From Allacma fusca (taxonomy: Eukaryota; Arthropoda; Collembola; Symphypleona; Sminthuridae), in assembly GCA_947179485.1 (NCBI GenBank), contig OX359247.1, forward strand, positions 44,923,131 through 44,987,130: DNA of 64,000 bases, written 5' to 3'. The position numbers were made by a program, and so were the translations under genes. The notes below the pieces were generated by a model. It ran no database searches and was not told where the DNA came from. It saw only the letters and a program-made list of their open reading frames with translations. This document shows, piece by piece, positions 51,246 to 62,230 of the stretch. Position 1 is the stretch's first letter, and each line of letters starts with the position of its first letter.

Positions 51246-51846
51246 TTAATACATAATTTGACATGTGAAACCAAAACTTGGTAATTCTTCCAAAGAGCTA
51301 CCACGTGTGCCCCCTGCTTCTTCCTTAAATTCTTCCTATATAACTTATTTCTTCCACAGATTAAATTCCTCGTCGAGAACATACTCTTCCATCTACCCCA
51401 TTATTCCATTACATTAAGATATCGCCCTCCTAGGGTCTGTTTCGTGTTGGTGGTCGTTTCGGACAGTGAGGGTTAGGTTAGTTCGATTGGAAAGGAGCGC
51501 TGCCACTGCGATCACCACGATAGTGCGCCTTTCCACCTATCGCTACTTCTACTAAGTACATAGTAATGCTTAATTACCGGATTCTAAAACGTATTTGAAG
51601 TACAAATCAAAGCTTTTCGTTTGTTTGGACTGTACACGAAAGTACAGTGTATTATATTTCATTACCTTAGTTCTTCTTGTTTCACAGGATGGCAGTTTAA
51701 ATGCTTTCAACATTGTTACCTGGATTATAATGATACGTTATAGTATGCATGTATGAATTTATATGTATGTATATGCTATGCTACTTCTCCTTCTATCATC
51801 GGCTCTTGTATTGCCCGCTATTCTATTGCTAATTCTACCACAGAAT

Positions 51847-51942
51847 GCTGGCTTGACAGTTAAATACTGCTACTCTAATTGCTTAATTCAAAATTCGACT
51901 TCTATTTACTTCTACTTCTACTCGATAGATAGTAGCGTTACC
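51847..51942. repeat. 96-bp direct repeat bounding the BEL region (left copy)
   Basis: The sequence from GCTGGCTTGACAG to GATAGTAGCGTTACC is repeated at 59143-59238 without a difference I can see. This left copy is followed by six unmatched bases (AGTAGC) and then by a truncated BEL fragment. Confidence 0.92.
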
Positions 51943-51948
51943 AGTAGC

Positions 51949-53350
51949 GGTAATATATCCTGTATCTCAGATACACGGTTGGCGACAAATGTCTTCCATC
52001 TACCAGGAGTACTTTGCAACCAATGTAAAACGATCATCGAATCTGACCAAGCAAGTATCTCTTCAGGTTTGTAAGGCATCGCGTAAGTGACAGCGTCCAC
52101 CAGTCTTGCTAACAATAAAGCAGCACACAATTCCAATCTTGGAAGTGAAATTTGCTTAGTTGGTGCTACTTTTGTTTTCGCAGCAAGAATTTGCGGATCT
52201 CCACACTCAATTGTTCTTATGTATAGAACTGCGCCATATGCCATCTCCGATGCATCAGCAAATCCATAAAGATTATACTTCAATTTACCATATGGTAATA
52301 AGCAACGAGGTATTCGAATGTTTTCGATCTCCCTAAGTGCTTCCGTGAACCGATTCCATTTTGCTGCAATTCCTTCATCAACGGGATCATCCCAATCTAG
52401 ATTTCCTTTCCAAAGCATTTGAAGTACTATTTTTGCTGTAATAGTGACTGGTGCTAACCAGCCGATCGGATCAAAAACTTTACCGATATCAGACGAAATA
52501 ACTCGCTTGGTAATAGCCTCCCTCGATTTTGGCACTGTCACATTAAATTTGAATTGATCATTTAACGGATGATAGCAAAGACCTAATGTTTTAACAGATT
52601 CAGTCTCATCAATTCTAAGTGGGAACGACGTCTCCCGCATACTCTCGGGCACGGACTCCAAAATAGCATTACAATTGCTTGTCCACTTCCTTAAATCCAA
52701 CCCACCTTTCTTCATGAGCTGAATAATTTGCTGTTGTATTATCAATGCTTTCTGTTCTTCTGGTTGAGATGACATAAGATCATCCATGTACATATCAGTT
52801 TTTGCAATGTAAGACCCTTCTGGAAAGAATTCGGCCTCATCCTCTGCTAACTGCTGCAGACATCTCTTCGCTAGATACGGAGCAACCGATGTACCGTATG
52901 TGACTGTCAAAAGTCTGTAATGACAAATTGGCTGGTCAGCAGATTCACGCCATAATATGCGCTGGTAATCACAATCCCTTGAATCTACCCAAATTTGTCG
53001 AAACATTTTCGCTATGTCTGCCTTCATAGCTACTTTGAATAATCTAAATCGAATAAGTAATTCAAAAAGATCATCTTGTAACTTCGGTCCAGTAATTAAT
53101 CTATCATTAAGTGATATCTTATTCGATGTAACAGCCGATGCATCGAATACAACACGAAGTTTCGTGGTAGTACTTTCTGCTTTTATGATCTCATGATGAG
53201 GTAAATAGTAAATCTGCTCTGCTGGTTTTTTGATTTCTTCTTCTGGAATCAATTCCATGTGGCCAAGATCAATATATTCTCTCATAAAATTGATGTACTG
53301 CTGCTTCAGTAAAGGATTAGACGCCAACCTTCGCTCCATTGACTTCAAAC
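51949..53350 (-). pseudogene. Truncated BEL/Pao pol fragment (RT-RNase H)
   Basis: These 1402 bases match 55401-56802 of the adjacent full element at an offset of 3452. The fragment encodes the reverse transcriptase region (YMDDLMS) and start of RNase H (GFADASEMAYGAV) on the minus strand. It lacks gag, protease, integrase and its own 3' LTR. At its upstream side it joins the LTR 53351-53664 directly, and at its other end the frame soon stops. The two copies appear identical in protein. Confidence 0.92.
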
Positions 53351-53664
53351 TGCTGAGTACCGGTAATTAGTACTAGCTGAAAAAGTAGCGCTATCTGGTG
53401 TTGTTAATTTCACAAAAGCTTATTTTATTCAGAGCAAAATTAAATCCTACTTGTCAATTGGAAGGTTACAGAGTTACTCCCTTTAGTACTATCAAATTAC
53501 CACTCATAATAATTTTCAATTTACTATCAATTATTAATTTCCAAAATTATTGTAAATTTCAACTATCTGCGCAATTCAATAATAATTACAAACAATTTAA
53601 CTTCAACATGAAATTGCTCCACGACAATATAACATTCCACTGCATAATCATATAGAATTGAACA
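53351..53664 (-). repeat. BEL/Pao LTR (3' LTR, shared with truncated copy)
   Basis: 314-bp LTR, TG..CA bounded on the minus strand. It serves as the 3' LTR of the full element and abuts the truncated RT fragment on its other side. Confidence 0.93.
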
Positions 53665-53698
53665 TTCCTGGCCGCCTTGAAATACACTAAAATGTATT

Positions 53699-56600
53699 TC
53701 AATTAATTGGTAATCGACAAATTTTTGAAATCGGTCGTTTTATCACTCCATCTGACGTCAGCACGGAGATAACTCGAACCAATTGATCTTCCCCAGGATG
53801 TAGTTTAGTCACCCTTCCTAATTTCCATTTTAATGGCGGCAGGCGATCCTCTTTAATCAAGACTAAGTCATCAACTTGAATGTTTTGTTTTGGTGTCAGC
53901 CATTTGGGTCGCTGCTGTAGCCTCGTTAAATATTCGGAGCTCCATCTCTTCCAGAAGTTTTGATACATCTTCTGTACTTTCTTCCAATTATTCTGATACG
54001 ACTCACTCTCATCTAGATAAGTGGAATCAGCAGGTGCAGTCAGAGCATCTCCTATCAAGAAATGACCTGGTGTCAAAGGAAGAAGATCACCTGGTTCATT
54101 AGACATAGGTGACAAAGGTCGTGAATTAAGACACGCTTTTATTTGCACGAGAAGTGTAGCCATCTCTTCAAAATTTAAAATCTCGGACCCTAATACTCGT
54201 TTTAGATGAAATTTCAGAGATTTTATTCCTGCCTCCCACAATCCACCAAAGTGAGGAGCCGCAGGAGGATTCCAATGAAAATAAACCTCTTGTTCAGCCA
54301 AAAACTTTTCTATATCCTCATTGTACTCCTTGGATGTAGTAAACCGTAATTGCCTTTGAGCGCCTACAAAAGTTCTACCATTGTCACAATAAATATGAGC
54401 AGGCTTTCCCCTTCTTCCACAGAATCTTCTTAAAGCCTTGATGAAAGATATTGACGATAAGTCCGTAACTAACTCGATGTGGATGGCTCGTGTCACGAAG
54501 CATATAAATATAGCAATATATCCCTTATAAATTCTATGTCCTTTGCCCTTTATCACCCTCAATGATACGGGACCAGCATAATCCACTCCTGTTTTTAAAA
54601 AAGGCCGGGACGGATTGACTCGTGCAGCCGGTAGGTCTGCCATCATTTGAGTTGCTACTTCTGCTCTCTGGCGACAGCAACGTACACACTTGTGTATAAT
54701 CTTGCGAACTAGGTCTCTAACTCCCAAAATCCAATAGCGCTGGCTCAACGTAGCGATGAGTAGTTGTGTACCTGAATGAAGGCCAACGTTATGCTCATAC
54801 TGTACGATTAGCTCAACAAGCCGATGTTTCTTGGGCAAAAGTATGGGATACTTATGTTGAATAGGAATATCAGCATTTCTGAGTCGTCCACCAACCCTCA
54901 ATAAACCAACATCGTCAATAAATGGATTTAGACAAAGAATATTACTGCTAGTATCAATTCGTTCTGCAGCTTTCAATTTACGAAACTCTTTTCGAAATTC
55001 TTCCGACTGAACTAATTTAATCCAACAATTAAGTGCATTGCGTAATTCAGTAATAGAGATTGGCCCGCGTCTTCTCGAAATCCCTTTCATTTTTTTACTT
55101 CCAAAACGATATAGCATAGCTGTTACTCGGAGTAGCTTCGGAAGTGACGAGTACTTATGCAATAAAGAGAAGTCAATTAATTCAACCTTTGCATGCAATA
55201 CTGTAATATTGACTTTCTCTTCCAATTGATTTTTCTCATCGATGAAGATGGGCTGTTCGTCAAACTCTAAAGGGAAAGATTTTAACCAGGATGGACCATG
55301 CCACCACAACGGATGATTTTCCAGCTCCGATGCTAATATACCCCTGGATATGCAATCAGCCGGGTTATCATTTCCAGGAACATGGTGCCAACATTGAGAT
55401 GGTAATATATCCTGTATCTCAGATACACGGTTGGCGACAAATGTCTTCCATCTACCAGGAGTACTTTGCAACCAATGTAAAACGATCATCGAATCTGACC
55501 AAGCAAGTATCTCTTCAGGTTTGTAAGGCATCGCGTAAGTGACAGCGTCCACCAGTCTTGCTAACAATAAAGCAGCACACAATTCCAATCTTGGAAGTGA
55601 AATTTGCTTAGTTGGTGCTACTTTTGTTTTCGCAGCAAGAATTTGCGGATCTCCACACTCAATTGTTCTTATGTATAGAACTGCGCCATATGCCATCTCC
55701 GATGCATCAGCAAATCCATAAAGATTATACTTCAATTTACCATATGGTAATAAGCAACGAGGTATTCGAATGTTTTCGATCTCCCTAAGTGCTTCCGTGA
55801 ACCGATTCCATTTTGCTGCAATTCCTTCATCAACGGGATCATCCCAATCTAGATTTCCTTTCCAAAGCATTTGAAGTACTATTTTTGCTGTAATAGTGAC
55901 TGGTGCTAACCAGCCGATCGGATCAAAAACTTTACCGATATCAGACGAAATAACTCGCTTGGTAATAGCCTCCCTCGATTTTGGCACTGTCACATTAAAT
56001 TTGAATTGATCATTTAACGGATGATAGCAAAGACCTAATGTTTTAACAGATTCAGTCTCATCAATTCTAAGTGGGAACGACGTCTCCCGCATACTCTCGG
56101 GCACGGACTCCAAAATAGCATTACAATTGCTTGTCCACTTCCTTAAATCCAACCCACCTTTCTTCATGAGCTGAATAATTTGCTGTTGTATTATCAATGC
56201 TTTCTGTTCTTCTGGTTGAGATGACATAAGATCATCCATGTACATATCAGTTTTTGCAATGTAAGACCCTTCTGGAAAGAATTCGGCCTCATCCTCTGCT
56301 AACTGCTGCAGACATCTCTTCGCTAGATACGGAGCAACCGATGTACCGTATGTGACTGTCAAAAGTCTGTAATGACAAATTGGCTGGTCAGCAGATTCAC
56401 GCCATAATATGCGCTGGTAATCACAATCCCTTGAATCTACCCAAATTTGTCGAAACATTTTCGCTATGTCTGCCTTCATAGCTACTTTGAATAATCTAAA
56501 TCGAATAAGTAATTCAAAAAGATCATCTTGTAACTTCGGTCCAGTAATTAATCTATCATTAAGTGATATCTTATTCGATGTAACAGCCGATGCATCGAAT

Positions 56601-58753
56601 ACAACACGAAGTTTCGTGGTAGTACTTTCTGCTTTTATGATCTCATGATGAGGTAAATAGTAAATCTGCTCTGCTGGTTTTTTGATTTCTTCTTCTGGAA
56701 TCAATTCCATGTGGCCAAGATCAATATATTCTCTCATAAAATTGATGTACTGCTGCTTCAGTAAAGGATTAGACGCCAACCTTCGCTCCATTGACTTCAA
56801 ACGTCGTTCAGCAGCATTAATAGAAACACCTAGTGGAGGTACATTGTCTTTAAATGGTAATCGTACCACATACCTGCCATCTTGGGAACGAGTATGTGTG
56901 TTGACGAAATGTTGATCGCATTTTCTTTCTTCATCTGTTAAATTTCTTCTCTTCGGAATTTCTTCAATTTCCCAAAATTTTGAAATTTCCGGTGGGATCT
57001 CACAATTTAAATGATGTACGGAAACTGTCGTAGAAATTGATTGAGATGGGCATTGACCACCAACCACATATCCCCATACAGTACACAAACCAATAGGATG
57101 TCCTACTCTGCCAGTAATCCTTCCATCTCTTAAAATATCGAGATAAACGTCAGCTCCTAATAGTACGTCAATTGCCCCAGGTTTACTGAAGTTAGGATCA
57201 GCCAGCGTTACATTTTGTAGATGAGCAAACTCAGATACCAGAACTTCCTTCTTTGGTAACCAGGAAGTGATTTTTGGTAATACGTAAGCATTGACCTTCA
57301 TCTTAAATTCTTTGTCCAGAACTGACCTTAGTTCAAATTCCACCGAATATTTTGATGCTCCTGTAGAGATTGCTCCTACTCCAGAAATAGTAGCATTTGT
57401 TTTCAACTTCTTTAGCCTAAGCATCTGCGTCGCCTCTTCGGATAGAAAGCTGACATCTGCTCCAGGGTCCAACAAAGCTCGAAACATTTGCAATTCTCCA
57501 TCAGAGTTTTGAATGCTTACTCGAGTAGTTAACATCAATGCCCTATTTGAGACGGTCACAGTATGCGCAGAAATTGAGTCGGTAGGTGGTGCTGGATCCG
57601 TATGCAACATAGTACTATGTTTCGATTTGCATTTCCTACAAGACCCACCCCAAGTACACTTGCTAGCATCATGACCAGCCTTTAAACAATTAAAGCATAA
57701 GCGCTTTTCTTTAACCATTTTGGTTTTGTCATTGATATTCATTTCAATGAACTTTTTACATTGGTAAGTAAAATGACTTTCGTTACAAATTGGACATGTT
57801 ACAGTAACTGTTGTCTGATGAGCAGAAACATTTTTCTTGTCCATCGATTTTGTAACCTTCGCCTTTACATCTTTAGTTGCAGACGATAAAATACTAACTC
57901 GTTCATCCAAGTATTCAATAAGATCAGACCAGCGAGGCATAGCATTACGTCCCAGCTTACTTTCCCAAAGTTCTCTGGTCTCTGGGTCAAGCCTATCCAT
58001 CAGCATAAACGAAATCCAGTAATTTTCGTCATTAATTGCCGTATCATATCCCATTGTTTTAAGCGCTCGAATGCACGAAGTAGACGTATCCACCAATGTT
58101 CTTAAACCACTAGGACTCTTTTCCTTTAAGTATGGTTGATTGAGGAATTTAGCAATCTGTGTCCTCACTAACTCCCGGTTATTCTGGTATCTTCTCTGAA
58201 GAACCTCCCATGCTTCCAAATAATTTGCATCTGATATGGAGTAACTTTGGATGAGCTGTAATGCTTCTCCTCTTAATGCTCCTTTCAGATATTGCAATTT
58301 TTGAGCACCGCTCAGAATTTGATTATGAACGCTGGCACGAAATAAATCGGCAAAAGCTGTCCATTCCAAATAACTTCCACTGAATGATGGCAGCTCCAAC
58401 TTAGGAAGTTTCACGGCATCGTTGGCTTGGTTACCACGACCTCTTGTTGACGCTGAACCATCTTCTCTTCTCGATACTTCCAAACTAGTAAATATTGTTT
58501 TCAATACATACTTTACCGAGTTGAATTCATCATTAATTTCATCGAAGACTCCTTCATGTTCATCTTCGTCATCCGTCTCACAAGTTGTCATAATATCATC
58601 ATTACAATTTTTAAGATCGGACCATAACTCTTGGATTTGTTCTTCCATTATTTCGCACATTCCACGATTCAATTCTTCTCTGTTTTCAAGTTTTGTCTTG
58701 AACTTGTCCACTCGCTTCCGTAAAAAGCGCCTTCTCTTAATGTATTCTTCCAT
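53699..58753 (-). CDS. BEL/Pao Gag-Pol polyprotein
   Basis: Uninterrupted 1684-residue frame starting 75 bases inside the 5' LTR. In order: a gag-like region (about 1-330) with a coiled-coil-rich start; a CX2CX4HX4C zinc knuckle (CFNCLKAGHDASKC, about 352-365); an aspartic protease with LLDPGADVSF (about 428), where DPGA replaces the common DSGA; reverse transcriptase with YMDDLM (about 838); RNase H with FADASEMAYGAV (about 1017); an integrase zinc-binding HHCC region ending in CVRCCR (about 1325-1355); and an integrase core with VDYAGP, YCDNG and GLWEAG providing the D, D and E (about 1388, 1456, 1505). The domain order PR-RT-RH-IN without an env frame fits BEL/Pao. It makes cDNA from the element RNA and integrates it. 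No stop or frameshift was seen. Confidence 0.95.
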   Translation of the reverse strand: MEEYIKRRRFLRKRVDKFKTKLENREELNRGMCEIMEEQIQELWSDLKNCNDDIMTTCETDDEDEHEGVFDEINDEFNSVKYVLKTIFTSLEVSRREDGSASTRGRGNQANDAVKLPKLELPSFSGSYLEWTAFADLFRASVHNQILSGAQKLQYLKGALRGEALQLIQSYSISDANYLEAWEVLQRRYQNNRELVRTQIAKFLNQPYLKEKSPSGLRTLVDTSTSCIRALKTMGYDTAINDENYWISFMLMDRLDPETRELWESKLGRNAMPRWSDLIEYLDERVSILSSATKDVKAKVTKSMDKKNVSAHQTTVTVTCPICNESHFTYQCKKFIEMNINDKTKMVKEKRLCFNCLKAGHDASKCTWGGSCRKCKSKHSTMLHTDPAPPTDSISAHTVTVSNRALMLTTRVSIQNSDGELQMFRALLDPGADVSFLSEEATQMLRLKKLKTNATISGVGAISTGASKYSVEFELRSVLDKEFKMKVNAYVLPKITSWLPKKEVLVSEFAHLQNVTLADPNFSKPGAIDVLLGADVYLDILRDGRITGRVGHPIGLCTVWGYVVGGQCPSQSISTTVSVHHLNCEIPPEISKFWEIEEIPKRRNLTDEERKCDQHFVNTHTRSQDGRYVVRLPFKDNVPPLGVSINAAERRLKSMERRLASNPLLKQQYINFMREYIDLGHMELIPEEEIKKPAEQIYYLPHHEIIKAESTTTKLRVVFDASAVTSNKISLNDRLITGPKLQDDLFELLIRFRLFKVAMKADIAKMFRQIWVDSRDCDYQRILWRESADQPICHYRLLTVTYGTSVAPYLAKRCLQQLAEDEAEFFPEGSYIAKTDMYMDDLMSSQPEEQKALIIQQQIIQLMKKGGLDLRKWTSNCNAILESVPESMRETSFPLRIDETESVKTLGLCYHPLNDQFKFNVTVPKSREAITKRVISSDIGKVFDPIGWLAPVTITAKIVLQMLWKGNLDWDDPVDEGIAAKWNRFTEALREIENIRIPRCLLPYGKLKYNLYGFADASEMAYGAVLYIRTIECGDPQILAAKTKVAPTKQISLPRLELCAALLLARLVDAVTYAMPYKPEEILAWSDSMIVLHWLQSTPGRWKTFVANRVSEIQDILPSQCWHHVPGNDNPADCISRGILASELENHPLWWHGPSWLKSFPLEFDEQPIFIDEKNQLEEKVNITVLHAKVELIDFSLLHKYSSLPKLLRVTAMLYRFGSKKMKGISRRRGPISITELRNALNCWIKLVQSEEFRKEFRKLKAAERIDTSSNILCLNPFIDDVGLLRVGGRLRNADIPIQHKYPILLPKKHRLVELIVQYEHNVGLHSGTQLLIATLSQRYWILGVRDLVRKIIHKCVRCCRQRAEVATQMMADLPAARVNPSRPFLKTGVDYAGPVSLRVIKGKGHRIYKGYIAIFICFVTRAIHIELVTDLSSISFIKALRRFCGRRGKPAHIYCDNGRTFVGAQRQLRFTTSKEYNEDIEKFLAEQEVYFHWNPPAAPHFGGLWEAGIKSLKFHLKRVLGSEILNFEEMATLLVQIKACLNSRPLSPMSNEPGDLLPLTPGHFLIGDALTAPADSTYLDESESYQNNWKKVQKMYQNFWKRWSSEYLTRLQQRPKWLTPKQNIQVDDLVLIKEDRLPPLKWKLGRVTKLHPGEDQLVRVISVLTSDGVIKRPISKICRLPIN

Positions 58754-58807
58754 GACTAATTATTTCTCCAGAATACTCAACCGTAGTTTAATTATAATTT
58801 TCCGTAT

Positions 58808-58824
58808 CCGGTTCGTTAGGACCA
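58808..58824 (-). other. Candidate primer-binding site
   Basis: On the minus strand TGGTCCTAACGAACCGG starts four bases after the 5' LTR. TGG is complementary to a tRNA CCA end and AACGAACCGG resembles the complement of a T-arm. The matching tRNA was not identified. Confidence 0.55.
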
Positions 58825-58828
58825 ATGT

Positions 58829-59142
58829 TGCTGAGTACCGGTAATTAGTACTAGCTGAAAAAGTAGCGCTATCTGGTGTTGTTAATTTCACAAAAGCTTA
58901 TTTTATTCAGAGCAAAATTAAATCCTACTTGTCAATTGGAAGGTTACAGAGTTACTCCCTTTAGTACTATCAAATTACCACTCATAATAATTTTCAATTT
59001 ACTATCAATTATTAATTTCCAAAATTATTGTAAATTTCAACTATCTGCGCAATTCAATAATAATTACAAACAATTTAACTTCAACATGAAATTGCTCCAC
59101 GACAATATAACATTCCACTGCATAATCATATAGGATTGAACA
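58829..59142 (-). repeat. BEL/Pao LTR (5' LTR)
   Basis: 314-bp LTR nearly identical to 53351-53664. It should contain the element promoter and polyadenylation signals; individual sites were not resolved. The 96-bp direct repeat starts on the next base. Confidence 0.93.
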
Positions 59143-59238
59143 GCTGGCTTGACAGTTAAATACTGCTACTCTAATTGCTTAATTCAAAATTCGACTTCTA
59201 TTTACTTCTACTTCTACTCGATAGATAGTAGCGTTACC
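59143..59238. repeat. 96-bp direct repeat bounding the BEL region (right copy)
   Basis: Matches 51847-51942. It starts exactly at the outer edge of the 5' LTR, whereas the left copy joins unique flank on its left. A normal retrotransposon TSD would be only 4-6 bp. Confidence 0.92.
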
Positions 59239-62230
59239 TCTGTTCTATTTCTACTCTTTTTGGTGCATTTATTTTGGCTTCTACTCTATTTTTTCCTCTA
59301 CTTCTATTGTCGGTAGAGTAGAAGACCCAGCACTGCAAGGTACTAAGCACATGTCCAAGTGAAGCACAAGGAATGTTGCACCTATGTTTTGGGAACTTTT
59401 TGCAGGCAATTTGGGCATATTGAAATGTGGGCTTTTTAACAGTTTGACCATATTCAAATAATTTTGGATATTTTGGTCATTTTCAGGGCATTTTGGGGAA
59501 TGTGGTCATTTGCACAATGTATAGATGACATACAATTCACACACGTAATTATATATGTATGTAGATATATATTCATTGTTACCTCTACCCCGGTGCTCAC
59601 CAGGATCCACGCATGCTTCACAATTGTGTGTCAAAAACATTCTTCATATAGAATTTTATTGCGGATCTACCAGAATCTTTTCAAAGCTACCGGTTCGTTC
59701 CCGCAAAGTTATGAGTAACTGAGGTTTTGATATGTAAGTAGGCACATCGATATATAACATATTTTCTATATGCGTATTTGTATCATTTTCCCCAGTAACC
59801 CCGGTTAATTAATTAATTAATTTTTTTTAAAACGTTTGTTTCAACACAATGTTAAGTTTGTGTCCGATTCAGAACTTGTAATCTGAAGTGCACGTGCAAG
59901 AAAAAATTGTCAGCAAAGAAGCATTGATCACATTCATGCTGCTTTAGCATAAAAAGAATTGTAACGTTTTGACTTATTAGCCCAAGGAAGGGGTGTATAA
60001 GTTTATTATTCCATATAGGATTGGCGAGGTCCTGTCCCTGTGACTTTTAAGGAGGTCAAGAGGTTACCATAAATATCTTGGGTTGACACAAATTGAAATA
60101 CTGGCACCAGTTAAATTTATTCATTAAATGTTTAAATTTTCGATTTATGAAGGCGATCTACGATTTTGTGGCTAATCTCGTTTCGTTCTTGTATCGCCCC
60201 TCTAAAATATTCAACAAAGATTTGTCTGAAAATGGTTTTTTATTACATACAAGCGTAATTTATTTTAATGTAAAATGCATTACTATCAAAATTTAAGTTT
60301 AAAAAATCCTAACTTTGCTCTATTCCTTGAACGCTGTGTCGAGAGTTTTTGAGGTATGGGATGGAACAAATTTAATGAGAAATCTGGAAGAAAATTTTCT
60401 ATATCATAGGGTAATCCAAATTTTTTTGACGTTGCCCCTTCTGTGAGGTAGGGGAATACAAATGTTTTCAGGCACTCCTTGGACATCCAATCCGTAATAT
60501 TTTGAATCATGAATTATGTATGTATATTTATTGCGTATGCTCATCCACAAGAGTAATTTTACATTTTATGATATCTATGAGTTATTTGAAATATACTATT
60601 TTTCCCAGTTCTTTTCCTAAATTATTGCTTTCGTTTCATATTCAAATGTTACTAGTATGACACTTATTTCTTGGCATAGATTATACAAACTAGTTAAAAT
60701 AATTGGACACGTGCTGCATAGTAAGTTTACGTATGTTCTTTCTGGATTCTGATTATCATTCGAAATATTATACTTGACATGTAAGCTAGTTAATTTAACA
60801 CATTTTAACATTAAATGTTGTCACGAAACCTGAGAATAATTTACATATTGTGCATGCTTCATTTGGTATAATTTCTACTAGGTTTTGCTTCAGGTTAAAA
60901 GACTATCTGGTTTGAAAGTCTGCAAACTTGTACACTCACACAAACATGGCTTTCTTGCAAAGACATCATTTAACATGAATTCAGGTTTATTAGCCGGTTT
61001 AAAGGTTAGCACGATCATTGTAGCACATGCAATGCACACTCGGTTGGAGAGCATCCCTAAAAATGGCTAATCGTAAGTTTAGCTTCCGCAACGCTATATG
61101 TACTTGCCACATGAAAATAGTATATTGTGACAAACCGGAGGGAGTTCAAATATTTTGGTTGCTGCAAGGAAAATGCTCGTAAAAGGTTTTTCACCGAAGG
61201 AGTCAAAGCAAAGTATAGTTGGAAAGAACAGTTAGACCTGTGTGTACTTTTGAGCAGATTCATAAGCTAAAGGTACTTCCACTGTATTTTAGTTCTTTTT
61301 ACTGTACAGACTAGACTTTCACTGCAATTCCTATGACTTCTCGCCACCACAATTCCTATAAAATATTTACGAATAAATTGATTTTTTTCTAAAGTAATAA
61401 TAATTATTATAATAGTTATTATAACATTATTATTTCTTTAATAATTATAATATATAATAATAAATAATAAATTATTATCAATTATATATAATTAATAATA
61501 ATTAATATTAAATTATAATATATAATAATTATTATTATTATAGTGGTTATTTTCATTCAAATTGGAACTGAAATTAATTTATTATTTGAGCCACGTACCT
61601 TTGCCAGCTCCCGCTGAAACCAGTTACGGTGATGGAGCCAAAAAATGAGATCCGATTCAAATGGTGGATTCACCAATCTCGTAATTAAAAAAATCGGAAT
61701 TTCTACTTTGGGTTTAAAGGTTGACTACCGAAAGGTTCCAACGTAACTCAGTTGACATTATTTCTGTCTTCTGTAGTCGTCTGTATGGTTTATTGGATTT
61801 TGTAAGTAAAATTAGTAAAAAAAAAGTAAATAAAATTAATTGCATTTCATCCCTAAACATGTCTATTTATAAAAGACTCCAAACTCTACTCTTGCACAAA
61901 TTGACATTGTAGCTTAAGCAGAAAGACTAACATGGTTATAAACGGGAATGGATAAAACTACTCTAATTCCTACTGCAACATCGACTACTATAACGTAGTC
62001 CCAGGGGTAGGATTTTTGTGGGAGAACGGGAAGATTATTCCCAAGGAAAAATATTTCTGGCAGGAAAAATTTCAAACGGAAGAGATTCTTTTTTTGAGAA
62101 CAGGGATTTTGAAATTCGTTGTTGTGTTTCAGGAAATGGTTATGAATGGTAATGGATCAATCTACTGTAATTTACTACTGCAACATCCACTACTGTACCA
62201 TAGTGCCATAAGGTTTCCTTGCCAAGCAAG
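59239..62230. other. Gene-free AT-rich sequence
   Basis: No coding exon or RNA gene recognised. It includes CTACTTCTA-rich sequence next to the BEL element and the low-complexity block at 61391-61545. Confidence 0.55.
61391..61545. repeat. AT-only low-complexity block
   Basis: About 150 bases made almost wholly of A and T in TAATAATTATTATAAT-type words, rich in short inverted repeats able to pair with one another. It may be an expanded microsatellite; no further function is supported. Confidence 0.85.

Larger units (their letters stand above)
53351..59142 (-). mobile_element. BEL/Pao LTR retrotransposon (5792 bp)
   Basis: Two 314-bp LTRs (3' LTR 53351-53664, 5' LTR 58829-59142 for the minus-strand element) begin TGTTCAAT and end CTCAGCA. 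I found one difference between them (53656 versus 59134), implying a young copy. A primer-binding site candidate lies just inside the 5' LTR. A purine-rich stretch, AAGGCGGCCAGGAA, precedes the 3' LTR. Between them is a single uninterrupted 1684-codon gag-pol frame. No normal short target-site duplication is visible, because the left side continues into a truncated related element sharing the LTR. Confidence 0.95.

Noticed and set aside
59326..59335. CCCAGCACTG as the right end of another hAT element containing the BEL insertion
   Set aside because: It looks like a hAT terminus, but no matching CAGTGCTGGG left end or 8-bp duplication (CAAGGTAC) was found to the left.
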